Source: Astrobacterium formosum (GTDB lineage Bacteria; Pseudomonadota; Alphaproteobacteria; Rhizobiales; Xanthobacteraceae). Taken from it: DNA of 64,000 bases. The notes under the pieces are model-generated. The model was not told the DNA's origin. It worked only from the letters and a program-made list of their open reading frames with translations, and did no database searches. The translations under genes were made by a program, and so were the position numbers. Of this stretch, positions 14,668 through 23,316 are shown in pieces. Positions within the stretch are counted from its first letter, which is position 1. Each line of letters starts with the position of its first letter. Location: positions 1 through 64,000 of the forward strand of contig JAVDCA010000012.1 of assembly GCA_030848545.1 (NCBI GenBank), in the 5' to 3' direction.

Positions 14668-15831
14668 CTAGAAAGCTTCCCGATAGAGCGCCAACGCGTC
14701 GGCTTCCGTCACGTCGACCGGATTGTTGATGAGCAGCCGCTGTTGCTTGATGGCGTCGGCCGCCAGCATCGTCAGGCTGTCTTCGGTGACGCCGACCTCG
14801 CGCAGCCGGCGCGGGGCGCCGCTGTCGTTCATCAGCTTCTCCATGCCGGCCACGAACGCGTCGCAGCGCTGGCGCGTCGTGCCCGTGCCGGGGCCGAGCA
14901 GGACGTCGGCGAGTTCGGCATAGAGTGCGGCCGCCGCGGTGGCGTTGAAGCGCAGCACCGGCCCGAGCATGAGTGCGTTCGAAAGTCCGTGGGCGACGTG
15001 GTAGTGGCCGCCGAGCGGATAGGCGAGCGCATGGACGGCCCCGACCGGCGAGTTGGCGAAGGCTTGTCCGGCCAGCGTGGCGCCCATCAGCATGTTCTCG
15101 CGGGCGGCACGGTTGCGCCCGTCCTTGCAGGCCGCGACCAGGCTGCCGCCGAGCATCCGCAAGGCTTCGCGCCCCAGGGCATCGGAGATGGGATTCTTCT
15201 TGTGCCGGCCCGTATAGGCCTCGATGGCGTGGACCATGGCGTCGATGCCGGTCGCCGCCGTGTGCAGCGGCGGCAGCCCGATCGTCAGTTCGCCGTCGAG
15301 CAGCACGTAATCGCAATAGAGTTGTGGAGAGACCACACCGGTCTTGGTGGTTGCCCCGGTGGTGATGATCGAGATGTTGGTGACTTCCGAGCCGGTCCCG
15401 GCGGTCGTCGGAATCAACGCCAGCGGCAACCGATCCCCCTTGACGTTGCCGATGCCGGCCATGGCCGAAAGCGCCTGCGGCGACTTCAGCAGCACCGCGG
15501 CCAGCTTGGCGACATCGAGCGAGGAGCCGCCGCCGAGGCCGATCACGATGTCGACCTTCGCGGCCCGGCCCTGTTCGACACATTGCGCCAGGACGCTTTC
15601 CGGCGGATCGGCCACGATGGCGTCGAAGACCGAGACGGCGAATCCGCCTGCCTTCAGGCCGGCGGCAATCGGCGCGACCACGCCGGCTTTGACGAGACCG
15701 GCATCGGTCACCACGAGCGCGTTGCGGGCGGCGAAGCGGGCAGCCAAAATCTCAGCGAGACGCTTGGCGCCCGACCATTCCACCTGGAGCGATGGTACGG
15801 TGTTGAATTCAAAAGACCTGTTGGCAGTCAT
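14668..15831 (-). CDS. Iron-type alcohol dehydrogenase, probably 4-hydroxybutyrate dehydrogenase
   Basis: A 387-residue group III (iron-containing) alcohol dehydrogenase. The NAD-binding loop is GLGGGSSLDVAKLAAVL, followed by PTTAGTGSEVT. The metal ligands are expected in DGELTIGLPPLHTAATGIDAMVHAIE and HALAYPLGGHYHVAHGLSNA. In this setting the likely reaction is interconversion of succinic semialdehyde and 4-hydroxybutyrate, feeding the CoA-transferase and dehydratase encoded downstream. It is the first gene of the cluster and starts 653 bases from the divergent GntR regulator. Action on other short hydroxyacids or alcohols cannot be excluded. Confidence 0.85.
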   Translation of the reverse strand: MTANRSFEFNTVPSLQVEWSGAKRLAEILAARFAARNALVVTDAGLVKAGVVAPIAAGLKAGGFAVSVFDAIVADPPESVLAQCVEQGRAAKVDIVIGLGGGSSLDVAKLAAVLLKSPQALSAMAGIGNVKGDRLPLALIPTTAGTGSEVTNISIITTGATTKTGVVSPQLYCDYVLLDGELTIGLPPLHTAATGIDAMVHAIEAYTGRHKKNPISDALGREALRMLGGSLVAACKDGRNRAARENMLMGATLAGQAFANSPVGAVHALAYPLGGHYHVAHGLSNALMLGPVLRFNATAAAALYAELADVLLGPGTGTTRQRCDAFVAGMEKLMNDSGAPRRLREVGVTEDSLTMLAADAIKQQRLLINNPVDVTEADALALYREAF

Positions 15832-16484
15832 GCATTGCCGTCCCGGTTAGCGGATCTTCGAACCGCACGAAGCCGAAGCTGGGCAACTCCTCACGCCTCG
15901 CATGCCGCCCGATCGGGGACGAAGCGAGGTGAGCCCGAATTCGGCTGTCGCCGAAAATGTATACAAAGCAAGAGCTCTCACCTTGCAATGTATCCGAAAG
16001 ACCCGAATTTAACGTGTAAAAGCCCGATATTTGGTGAGCAAGAGCCGATATTGGATACATTAGTGTCGCAGCTTCAGAAATATGTAAACATCCTAATCTG
16101 CCGACGCCGGGCCCGAATTCGGCAGGATTTTGCGCAAGGTGTCATCGCGATAAGGGTGAATGCGTAGGCGTGATCGGCGCAATCGGCCCGCATTGGCGGA
16201 ACGGGTCGGTCGAAGTGAAGGGGGCATCACAAGGCGGGCACGTGGAGGGGCCATGCCGCACGTGGCTGGTGCTCGACTCGAGACCGCTCGCGCCGCCGGG
16301 ATCGGAGATCGTGCAGAAACAGGTGGATTTCCCGGACAGAATCGCGGGACAGAGCGGGGCTCGGCGACGCAAGACATTGAAGCCGCTGCCGGGAACGACT
16401 ATTTCGGGAGCGCTGGCTTGCCCTCGCCCGGTCGCTACACTGACACTGGGCTTCGATCCCGATCGCGAAGCTGCTGGACGACCC
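15832..16484. promoter_or_regulatory. Divergent control region between the 4-hydroxybutyrate genes and the GntR gene
   Basis: No gene is seen here. An AT-richer stretch (about 15950-16090) carries ATGTATACAAA at 15957-15967, AATGTATCC at 15987-15995 and its exact complement GGATACATT at 16053-16061. GGATACAT-type words recur before the dehydrogenase operon at 17734. FCD-type GntR regulators commonly bind short palindromes around GTATAC-like cores, so these are candidate sites for the GntR protein encoded at 16485. The rest of the gap is GC-rich and featureless. Confidence 0.6.
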
Positions 16485-17180
16485 ATGAAAATCGCCAATA
16501 CCCCCGACGGCTCAACCGCCGAGAGCAGCGTTCTGAGCCACGCGATCGCCAACGATCTCCGGGAGGGCATCATGCTCGGCCGGTATCAGCTCGGTACGAG
16601 GGTCCGGCAGGACGAGCTCGCGGAGCGCTACGGCACCAGCCGCATCCCGGTCCGGGAAGCCCTTCGCGATCTTGAAAGCGAAGGCCTCGTCGTCCTCGTC
16701 CCCAACCGCGGCGCATGGATCGCGAAGATCGATATCGAGGAGTGCGTCGAGATCTACAAGATCCGCGAATACATGGAGCCTTTGGCCCTCAGCGAGAGCC
16801 TCAAGCTGATGGATGCCGCGACCGTCGAGCAGCTCGATCGCCTCGTGCAGCAGATCGAGTCGGCGCATGAGCTCGAAGAGTTCCTCAAGTTCGACCGCGA
16901 ATTCCATCTGCTGAGTTACCGCCACGCCAAGATGCCGACGCTGTTTTCCATGATCGAGCGCTTCTGGAACACGACGCAGCACTACCGTCGCGCCTATTCG
17001 CGGGTCATCGGCCGTGAAGGGCAGTGGATCATCCACCACGAGCATCGGCTGATCATGGACGCGATTTCCCGCCGCGATTCGGTCGATGCCGAGCAACTCC
17101 TTCAGGTCCACATTCGCCGGACCCGCTGCCAGCTGCAGAAGAACGAGCGGATGCTCCAGCTCGTGACGGCGAGCAAGTGA
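16485..17180 (+). CDS. GntR-family regulator (FadR/FCD subfamily)
   Basis: A 231-residue regulator. Residues 10-75 form the winged helix-turn-helix (SHAIANDLREGIMLGRYQLGTRVRQDELAERYGTSRIPVREALRDLESEGLVVLVPNRGAWIA). The C-terminal helical FCD domain binds a ligand, with likely metal or ligand residues in DREFHLLSYRHAKMP and IIHHEHRLIMDAI. The ATG at 16485 is chosen because the helix-turn-helix starts just after it; longer in-frame starts add an unstructured 105-residue leader. It sits between the 4-hydroxybutyrate cluster and the 2-oxoacid dehydrogenase operon, both preceded by the same GGATACAT motif. It may therefore control both. The ligand is unknown. Confidence 0.85.
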   Translation: MKIANTPDGSTAESSVLSHAIANDLREGIMLGRYQLGTRVRQDELAERYGTSRIPVREALRDLESEGLVVLVPNRGAWIAKIDIEECVEIYKIREYMEPLALSESLKLMDAATVEQLDRLVQQIESAHELEEFLKFDREFHLLSYRHAKMPTLFSMIERFWNTTQHYRRAYSRVIGREGQWIIHHEHRLIMDAISRRDSVDAEQLLQVHIRRTRCQLQKNERMLQLVTASK

Positions 17181-17733
17181 AGGTCGCGGCGCGCCCGCGA
17201 TCGTAAGCCGCGCTCGCAATGGCGCGACCGGGACCGCGGGTGCCGGCGCCGGTCGCCGCGGTCGTTCGACCCGCCGCCACCTTGCCGCCGTGCGAGTGAA
17301 GCGTCGCCGCCGCCGTAAGGCGTCGGCGGCGGCCCCGAACTGCCTGCGCCGCGTCGTCGTTTCGATTCGAATAGCCCAAACAGCGTGTCGCGAAACGTTC
17401 CTCGCCGACGGCAGATCGTGCCTTCGCCAGTCGATGTCGGTAGCGAAATAACGCCTGCCGTAGGCTCTGATCGATGGCCGCAAATGGATACAATCACCGC
17501 TGCGTCATGCGTTAATTTATCCAAAGGTCCGGGATAGAACGTAGATCGCGGTCCAACTTGCTGCCAAAAATGGCATTTTTGGATACATTCTGTCAGTCGG
17601 CATTTTGTAATGGATATATTTTGATTGCAGGGTTCCCGAACCGAAGTGTAGCGTCCCGCCACTTCATGGGGCCGGTGAAAGCGTTCGCGGGACGGGCGGA
17701 GTACCGGCTGGATCGAAAATCTGAGGTCTTGAG
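17181..17733. promoter_or_regulatory. Control region upstream of the 2-oxoacid dehydrogenase operon
   Basis: No gene is recognised. The 5' part is GC-rich. Between 17480 and 17625 the sequence becomes AT-richer and contains ATGGATACAAT (17484-17494), GGATACATT (17581-17589) and TGGATATATT (17611-17620), matching words upstream of the 4-hydroxybutyrate operon. These are candidate operators for the GntR regulator encoded just upstream. The promoter of the operon at 17734 should lie here. Confidence 0.55.
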
Positions 17734-19944
17734 ATGCCGCGAATCGTCGATCTTAAGAAGAACGTCGACCCCTCGCTCGATCAGCCATGGCATCAGATCG
17801 AATCGACGCCGAAGGACTGGGACGACATCGGTCGGCAAGAGCTGCACAGGATGCTGTCCTGCCTGCATCTCATCCGCACCTTCGAGGAGACGCTGCTCCA
17901 GTTGGAGAGTGAAGGCCTGGTGCACGGCCCGGTTCATTCGAGCATCGGGCATGAAGGGGCGGCCGTCGGCTCGGTTGGCGCTCTGCGCAGCAGCGACCTG
18001 CTCACCGGCTCCCATCGCGGCCATCATCATTTCCTGGTCAAAGGCATCGGTTATCTCACCGGCGGGACGTTCGATATTGCCGGCGATTCACTGTCCGAGG
18101 AGATCAAGACCTTCTTGTACCGCTCCATGGCGGAGATCATGGGGCTTTCGCCCGGTTTCGGCGGCGGTCGCGGCGGCTCGATGCATCTGCAGTGGATCGA
18201 GTCCGGGGCCTACGGCACCAATGCGATCGTCGGCGGCGGTGTGCCGCTCGCGGCCGGGCTCGCCTGGTCGAAGAAGCGGGAAGGACAGGACGACGTCGTC
18301 TTCACGTTCCTGGGTGACGGCTCCGCCAATATCGGCTCCGTGCCGGAAACCATGAACCTCGCCTCCCTGTGGCGCCTGCCGCTCTGCTTCTTCATCGAGA
18401 ACAACGGTTACGCGGTCGCCACGGCGCTCTCCGAGGCGACCCACGAGATGCGGCTGTCGGCGCGCGGTCAGGCATTCGGTATCCCGGCGTTCCGGGTCGA
18501 CGGCATGGACCCCGTCGCGGTGCGGCTGGCGACCCGCATGGCGCTCGATACGATGCGCGCCGGCAACGGGCCGGCCCTGATCGAGGCCATGGTTTACCGC
18601 TACTTCCATCACAGTGGCGGGCTGCCTGGCAGCGCCTTCGGGTATCGCCGCAAGGACGAAGAGCAGGAGTGGCGCCAACGCGATTCCTCTTCGCGGGTCG
18701 CCGCCGAGTTGATTGATCGCAAATGGCTGAGCCAGGACGAGAACGAGCAGATCCGCTCGGCCTTCGAACAGGTCATGCAGGATGCCGCCGGACGGTTGAC
18801 CGAGAAGGACGGCAACAAACGGCGCGTCATCCCGGCGATGTGGCCGAGCACGGAGTTCTGTGACCAGGGCGTGCGCGGCGACCTCTCGGAAATGAATGGC
18901 CTGCGCTACGAGGAAGTCGAGACCGCCAGCGGCCCCGTCGAAGAGGTCAAGTTCATCGACGTGGTTTCCAGGGTCATGGATCGCCGGATGGAGCAGGACG
19001 AGCGGATCGTTCTGTTCGGCGAAGATATCCATCGCCTGAAGGGCGGTACGAACGGCGCCACCCGCGGCCTGTTCGATCGCTATCCGGGCCGCGTCATTCC
19101 GACGCCGATCAGCGAACAGGCCTTTGCCGGCGTCGGCTGCGGTTTGGCGATGCGGGGCAAGTATCGCCCCGTCGTCGAGTTCATGTATCCGGACTTCTCA
19201 CTGGTCGCCGCCGACCAGGTGTTCAATCAGATCGCCAAGGCGCGCCACATGTTCGGCGGCAAGAACGGCGTGCCGCTGGTGCTGCGGACGAAGTGTGCGA
19301 TCGGCACCGGCTACGGCTCCCAGCACTCCATGGAACCGGCCGGGTTGTACGCCATGTGGCCGGGCTGGCGGATCGTCGCGCCGTCGACGCCGTTCGACTA
19401 TGTGGGCCTGATGAACAGCGCGCTGCAATGCGAGGATCCCGTGCTGGTGATCGAGCACGTCGCCCTCTACGGCGCGAGCGGACCCGGCCCCACCCAGGAC
19501 TTCGACTACTTCATTCCGCTCGGCAAGGCGAAGGTGGTCCGCCCGGGCAACCGGATCACGGTCCTGACCTATCTCGCCATGACGCCGCTCGCCGTCCAGG
19601 CCGCCGACGAACTAGGGCTCGACGTCGAGGTCATCGACTTGCGCTCGCTCGATCGCGCGGGTCTCGATTGGGCGACCATCGAGGCCAGCGTCCGCAAGAC
19701 CAACAACGTCGTGGTGCTCGAGCAGAGCGGCCTGACCGTGTCGTACGGCGCCATGCTGACCGACGAAGTGCAGCGGCGCTGCTTCGACTGGCTCGATTCG
19801 CCGGTCCAGCGCATCCACGGCGGCGAGGCGTCGCCAACCGTCTCGAAGATCCTGGAGCGGGCGGCCTTCGTCGGATTGGAAGAAATCCGCGGCGGATTGC
19901 TCAAGGCCGCACACGAAGCCGGGCTGAAGCCGGCGGCGGAATAG
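17734..19944 (+). CDS. 2-oxoacid dehydrogenase E1, alpha and beta subunits fused
   Basis: A 736-residue fusion. Residues 35-370 are E1-alpha-like, with the thiamine diphosphate motif GDGSANIGSVPETMNLASLWRLPLCFFIENNGYAV. Residues 400-730 are E1-beta-like, with a catalytic Glu region in PTPISEQAFAGVGCGLAMRGKYRPVVEFMYPDF and the transketolase C-terminal domain. It would decarboxylate a 2-oxoacid or acetoin-like diketone and pass the acyl group to the E2 encoded in the same operon. Most acetoin and branched-chain systems use separate subunits; a fused form is less common. The substrate cannot be told from sequence. The first 40 residues are an extra leader. Confidence 0.88.
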   Translation: MPRIVDLKKNVDPSLDQPWHQIESTPKDWDDIGRQELHRMLSCLHLIRTFEETLLQLESEGLVHGPVHSSIGHEGAAVGSVGALRSSDLLTGSHRGHHHFLVKGIGYLTGGTFDIAGDSLSEEIKTFLYRSMAEIMGLSPGFGGGRGGSMHLQWIESGAYGTNAIVGGGVPLAAGLAWSKKREGQDDVVFTFLGDGSANIGSVPETMNLASLWRLPLCFFIENNGYAVATALSEATHEMRLSARGQAFGIPAFRVDGMDPVAVRLATRMALDTMRAGNGPALIEAMVYRYFHHSGGLPGSAFGYRRKDEEQEWRQRDSSSRVAAELIDRKWLSQDENEQIRSAFEQVMQDAAGRLTEKDGNKRRVIPAMWPSTEFCDQGVRGDLSEMNGLRYEEVETASGPVEEVKFIDVVSRVMDRRMEQDERIVLFGEDIHRLKGGTNGATRGLFDRYPGRVIPTPISEQAFAGVGCGLAMRGKYRPVVEFMYPDFSLVAADQVFNQIAKARHMFGGKNGVPLVLRTKCAIGTGYGSQHSMEPAGLYAMWPGWRIVAPSTPFDYVGLMNSALQCEDPVLVIEHVALYGASGPGPTQDFDYFIPLGKAKVVRPGNRITVLTYLAMTPLAVQAADELGLDVEVIDLRSLDRAGLDWATIEASVRKTNNVVVLEQSGLTVSYGAMLTDEVQRRCFDWLDSPVQRIHGGEASPTVSKILERAAFVGLEEIRGGLLKAAHEAGLKPAAE

Positions 19945-19956
19945 GAATTGCGGATC

Positions 19957-20499
19957 ATGTCACAGACAGCGGGTCGACTCCCCGGTCTCCACGGAACGGA
20001 CCACATCGGCATCACGGTTCCGAACCTCGACGAGGCCATCGACTTCTTCGTCAACGTCATCGGCTGCGAGCCTTTCTACGAGCTCGGGCCATTCAAGAGC
20101 GACGACGACTGGATGCGCACGCATCTCAACGTCCATCCCAGCACCGTCATGCGCCGGCTCAAATTCCTGCGTTGCGGAAACGGATCGAATTTCGAGGTCT
20201 TCGAGTACGAGGCGCCCGACCAGCGTACCGAACAGCCGAAGAACAGCGATATCGGCGGCTTTCATCTCGCATTCTATGTGGACGACATGAATGCCGCCGT
20301 CCGCTATCTCGCCAGCAAGGGCGTCACCATCCAGGGTGAACCGACGCTGCGCACGAGTGGACCGAGCGCCGGTCAGTCATGGGTCTATTTCCTGGCGCCG
20401 TGGGGCCTGCAGATGGAACTGGTCAGTTTCCCCAACGGTAAGGGCTACGAAAAAGACACGCCGCGGCGCCTTTGGCATCCGGCGCATCCCGAAGCGTAA
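19957..20499 (+). CDS. VOC (glyoxalase/dioxygenase superfamily) protein
   Basis: A 180-residue protein of the vicinal oxygen chelate fold, with two beta-alpha-beta-beta-beta modules. The candidate metal ligands are His in LHGTDHIGITV, His in DIGGFHLAFYVDD and Glu in GLQMELVSFPNG. The ATG at 19957 is preferred over an in-frame TTG at 19948 because AGGA lies ten bases upstream. It lies between E1 and E2 with short gaps, so it is probably part of the same pathway. It may isomerise, cleave or detoxify the substrate or an aldehyde intermediate. The reaction is unknown. Confidence 0.82.
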   Translation: MSQTAGRLPGLHGTDHIGITVPNLDEAIDFFVNVIGCEPFYELGPFKSDDDWMRTHLNVHPSTVMRRLKFLRCGNGSNFEVFEYEAPDQRTEQPKNSDIGGFHLAFYVDDMNAAVRYLASKGVTIQGEPTLRTSGPSAGQSWVYFLAPWGLQMELVSFPNGKGYEKDTPRRLWHPAHPEA

Positions 20500-20541
20500 A
20501 GCGATCGAGCGAACGAGACGATTGAACCGAGTGGAAACGTC

Positions 20542-21789
20542 ATGCCGATTCCGATTCTGATGCCGGCCCTCTCGCCCACCATGAACGAGGGCAATCTGGC
20601 CCGGTGGTTGAAGAAGGAAGGGGACGTGGTTAAGGCGGGCGACGTTCTCGCCGAGATCGAAAGCGACAAGGCGACCGTGGAGCTGGAAGCGCCTGCGGCC
20701 GGGACCTTAGGGAAGCTGCTCGTCTCCGACGGCGCCGAAGCCGTGAAAGTGAACGCGACCATCGCCATTCTGCTTGCCGAAGGCGAGACGATGAGCGCCC
20801 TCGACACGAGTGCCGCGACGCCCGCAGGCGAGCCGAGCAAGCCGAAAGCCCCGCCTTCGTCGGCCGTAAACGGTGCGGCGCCGCCGCCCTCGCCGGCCGC
20901 TTCGCGCGCCGTCGACGGCAATGGCCGCATTTTCGCGTCTCCCCTGGCGCGCCGGAATGCCCGCTCGGCCGGCATCGAGCTTGACGGGATCGCCGGTTCG
21001 GGTCCGCATGGGCGCATCCTCAGGGCGGATGTCGAGCGCGCGATCGCCAGCGGCAGGCCGCGCACCAGCCAGCCATCGGCGAGCACAGGTGCAACCGCCT
21101 CCGGTCCGAACTACACCGAGGTGCCGTTGTCGTCGATGCGCAAGACGATCGCCCGGCGCCTCGTCGAAGCCAGTCAGACCATCCCGCACTTTTATCTCGG
21201 CATCGAATGCGAGGTCGACAAGCTTCTCGCCCTGCGGCGCGAGGTCAACGACCATTCGGACCACAAGCTATCGGTCAACGATTTCGTCATCCGCGCTGTA
21301 GCGCTGGCCTTGCGCAAGGTGCCGGCCGCCAATGCCTCGTTCACCGACACTGCGATCCGACTTTACGGCGACGTCGACATCTCCATGGCGGTGGCGACGC
21401 CGGAAGGCTTGATCACCCCGATCATCCGCAATGCCGACCGGAAGGGCGTCGCGGCGATCGCAGCGGAGAGCAAGGAACTGGTCGCCAAAGCCCGGGCCGG
21501 AAAGCTTAAGCCCGAGGAGTACCAGGGCGGTACCTTCACGATTTCCAATCTCGGCATGTACGGCGTGCGCGAGTTCGCCGCCATCATCAATCCCCCGCAG
21601 AGCTGCATCCTGGCGGTCGGCGCTGCCGTCCGACAGGCGGTGGTTCGCGACGACGGCTCACTGGCGGCTGCGACCGTCATGAGCTTGACCCTGTCCGTCG
21701 ACCACCGGGTGGTCGACGGCGCCGTCGGCGCCGAACTGCTGGCCGCTCTGAAGACGCTGATCGAACAGCCGCTCACCATGCTGCTGTGA
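20542..21789 (+). CDS. Dihydrolipoamide acyltransferase E2 component
   Basis: A 415-residue E2. Residues 1-78 are a lipoyl domain with Lys in IESDKATVELEAP. A Pro/Ala linker follows, then a peripheral subunit-binding domain at about 130-165 (IFASPLARRNARSAGIELDGIAGSGPHGRILRADVE). The catalytic acyltransferase domain spans 185-415 and ends with the active-site motif SVDHRVVDGAVGAE. It moves the acyl group from E1 to CoA in the cytoplasmic complex. Being in one operon with a fused E1 and an E3 shows a self-contained complex separate from the housekeeping pyruvate dehydrogenase. Confidence 0.92.
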   Translation: MPIPILMPALSPTMNEGNLARWLKKEGDVVKAGDVLAEIESDKATVELEAPAAGTLGKLLVSDGAEAVKVNATIAILLAEGETMSALDTSAATPAGEPSKPKAPPSSAVNGAAPPPSPAASRAVDGNGRIFASPLARRNARSAGIELDGIAGSGPHGRILRADVERAIASGRPRTSQPSASTGATASGPNYTEVPLSSMRKTIARRLVEASQTIPHFYLGIECEVDKLLALRREVNDHSDHKLSVNDFVIRAVALALRKVPAANASFTDTAIRLYGDVDISMAVATPEGLITPIIRNADRKGVAAIAAESKELVAKARAGKLKPEEYQGGTFTISNLGMYGVREFAAIINPPQSCILAVGAAVRQAVVRDDGSLAAATVMSLTLSVDHRVVDGAVGAELLAALKTLIEQPLTMLL

Positions 21790-21820
21790 CGAAGTGAATC
21801 GTCAAACACCGGAGGGACCA

Positions 21821-23077
21821 ATGTCGACGAGTACCGGAACTGTTGCAGGCGCGATCCCGGAGGATGGGAAATTGCGCTCGCTGCGTTGGAAGAGCCTTGC
21901 TGCGGCCTTTCTCGGCTGGACGTTGGACGCGATGGACTGGATGATCCTGTCCATCGTGCTCACGCAGGTCGGCAAGGAATTCAACATCGGGCTCGCACAG
22001 CTCGGCATGCTGGGCACGGTGACCCTCCTTGGCGCCGCCGTCAGCGGCCTGTTCGTCGGCGTGATCGCCGACTATCTCGGGCGGGTGCGCATCCTGACCT
22101 TCACCATGATCTGGTATGCTCTCGCGACCGCGGCCTGCGGCTTCGCCGAAAGCTTTACCCAGCTCCTGATCCTGCGTTTCATCACCGGCATCGGTCTGGG
22201 CGGCGAATGGGGCGTGGGCGCTGCGCTCGTCTCCGAGTACTGGCCGGAGAAGTACCGTGCCCGTGCCACATCGCTGGTGCACAGCGGCTGGCCGGTCGGC
22301 TTCGGGCTCGCCTCGCTGGCGTCGATCTACATCCTGCCGACCCTCGGTTGGCGCTACATGTTCTTCCTCGGCATCATCCCGGCCTTCGTCGCTATCTGGG
22401 TGCGGCTCTCCGTTCCGGAACCCCAGGAATGGCAGAAGTCCAAGGCGAATGCCGATGAAAAGCGCGCCAAGGGAGAGACGGTCGAGTTCCCCCTCGCGAT
22501 GCTGTTCAATGCCAAGTATCGCCGCACCACGTTCTTCGCCGTGTTGTGGATGACCGGCATGCTGCTCGCCTATTGGGGCGCTGCCACCTGGCTGCCCTCA
22601 TTCCTCAGCAATGCGAAGGGCCTGACCATCGCCAAGACCGGCGGCTTCCTGGTCGTCCTCAATCTCGGCGCCTGGTTCTCCTACCAGTTCTTCGGCTGGC
22701 TGTCCGATTACAAAGGCCGCCGCTTCTCCATGATCACCGGCTGCATCAGCAGCATCATCGGGACGCTCATCTACGTCAGCATCGACTCCGAGCAGGGCTT
22801 GCTGCTGTTCGGTCCGATCTTCGGCTTCATGACCTACGGCCTGTTCGGCACCGCCGGCGCTTATCTGTCGGAAATGTTCCCGGCGGAGGCGAGGGCGACC
22901 GGCGCAAGCTTCTGCTTCAACTTCGCGCGCGGCATCGCCATGCTGTCGCCCTACATCATCGGCACCGTCGCGGCGACTTACGGTCTGGTGATCGGCCTCG
23001 GCTTGACGGCCCTGTTCAGCTTTATTGCGGTCTTCGCCCTGTTCTTCTTGCCCGAAACCAGGAAGTTCACGGCGTAA
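21821..23077 (+). CDS. MFS transporter, carboxylate/sialate-type
   Basis: A 418-residue major facilitator protein with about 12 membrane segments. The conserved A-like motif GLFVGVIADYLGRVRILTF lies between segments 2 and 3, and RFITGIGLGGEWGVGAALVSEYWPEKYRA follows, as in the sialate/lactate and aromatic acid:H+ symporter groups. The ATG at 21821 follows GGAGGGACCA. A C-terminal LPETRKF signature is present. It lies between E2 and E3 of the dehydrogenase operon, so it probably imports the substrate of that pathway, an organic acid by homology. Specificity is not determined. Confidence 0.87.
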   Translation: MSTSTGTVAGAIPEDGKLRSLRWKSLAAAFLGWTLDAMDWMILSIVLTQVGKEFNIGLAQLGMLGTVTLLGAAVSGLFVGVIADYLGRVRILTFTMIWYALATAACGFAESFTQLLILRFITGIGLGGEWGVGAALVSEYWPEKYRARATSLVHSGWPVGFGLASLASIYILPTLGWRYMFFLGIIPAFVAIWVRLSVPEPQEWQKSKANADEKRAKGETVEFPLAMLFNAKYRRTTFFAVLWMTGMLLAYWGAATWLPSFLSNAKGLTIAKTGGFLVVLNLGAWFSYQFFGWLSDYKGRRFSMITGCISSIIGTLIYVSIDSEQGLLLFGPIFGFMTYGLFGTAGAYLSEMFPAEARATGASFCFNFARGIAMLSPYIIGTVAATYGLVIGLGLTALFSFIAVFALFFLPETRKFTA

Positions 23078-23181
23078 GGATCGTCGACGGCACGAAGGAT
23101 GGATTTCATCGCAAGCAGGTCGGCATCCGTGTTTCGATCCGGCTTAGGGCGCGATGGGATCCATCCTCGACGTTTCTCCAA

Positions 23182-23244
23182 GGGGGCTACAATCTCGGCA
23201 TGACCGTGCGGAAATCGGCACGGCCGGGCGACATTGTAGCCCCC
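23182..23244 (+). promoter_or_regulatory. Long nested stem-loop in the leader of the E3 gene
   Basis: GGGGGCTACAAT (23182-23193) and its exact complement ATTGTAGCCCCC (23233-23244) enclose a 39-base loop that itself contains a CCGTGC...GCACGG stem. The structure lies 72 bases before the E3 start, in a 239-base gap after the transporter gene. There is no U-tract. It could be an mRNA-stability or attenuation element, or a small mobile palindrome. Confidence 0.6.
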
Positions 23245-23316
23245 GTTTCTTTCCGGCCCTGTGTCGCGAAGGTGCGGGCCGATTGCTTGCCACACGACAA
23301 TCCAGAGGAATGGGCA

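Noticed and set aside
11897-14671. A 924-codon open frame opposite the CoA-transferase and dehydratase genes
   Set aside because: It is a shadow of three well-supported genes on the other strand and has no domain or ribosome-binding site. Long antisense frames are common at this GC content.
13172-15583. A longer 803-codon frame extending the dehydratase into the dehydrogenase gene
   Set aside because: Residues before MTLMTPDQYE are antisense-like Arg-rich sequence overlapping another gene in frame shift; the ATG at 14650 has a good ribosome-binding site and gives the family length.
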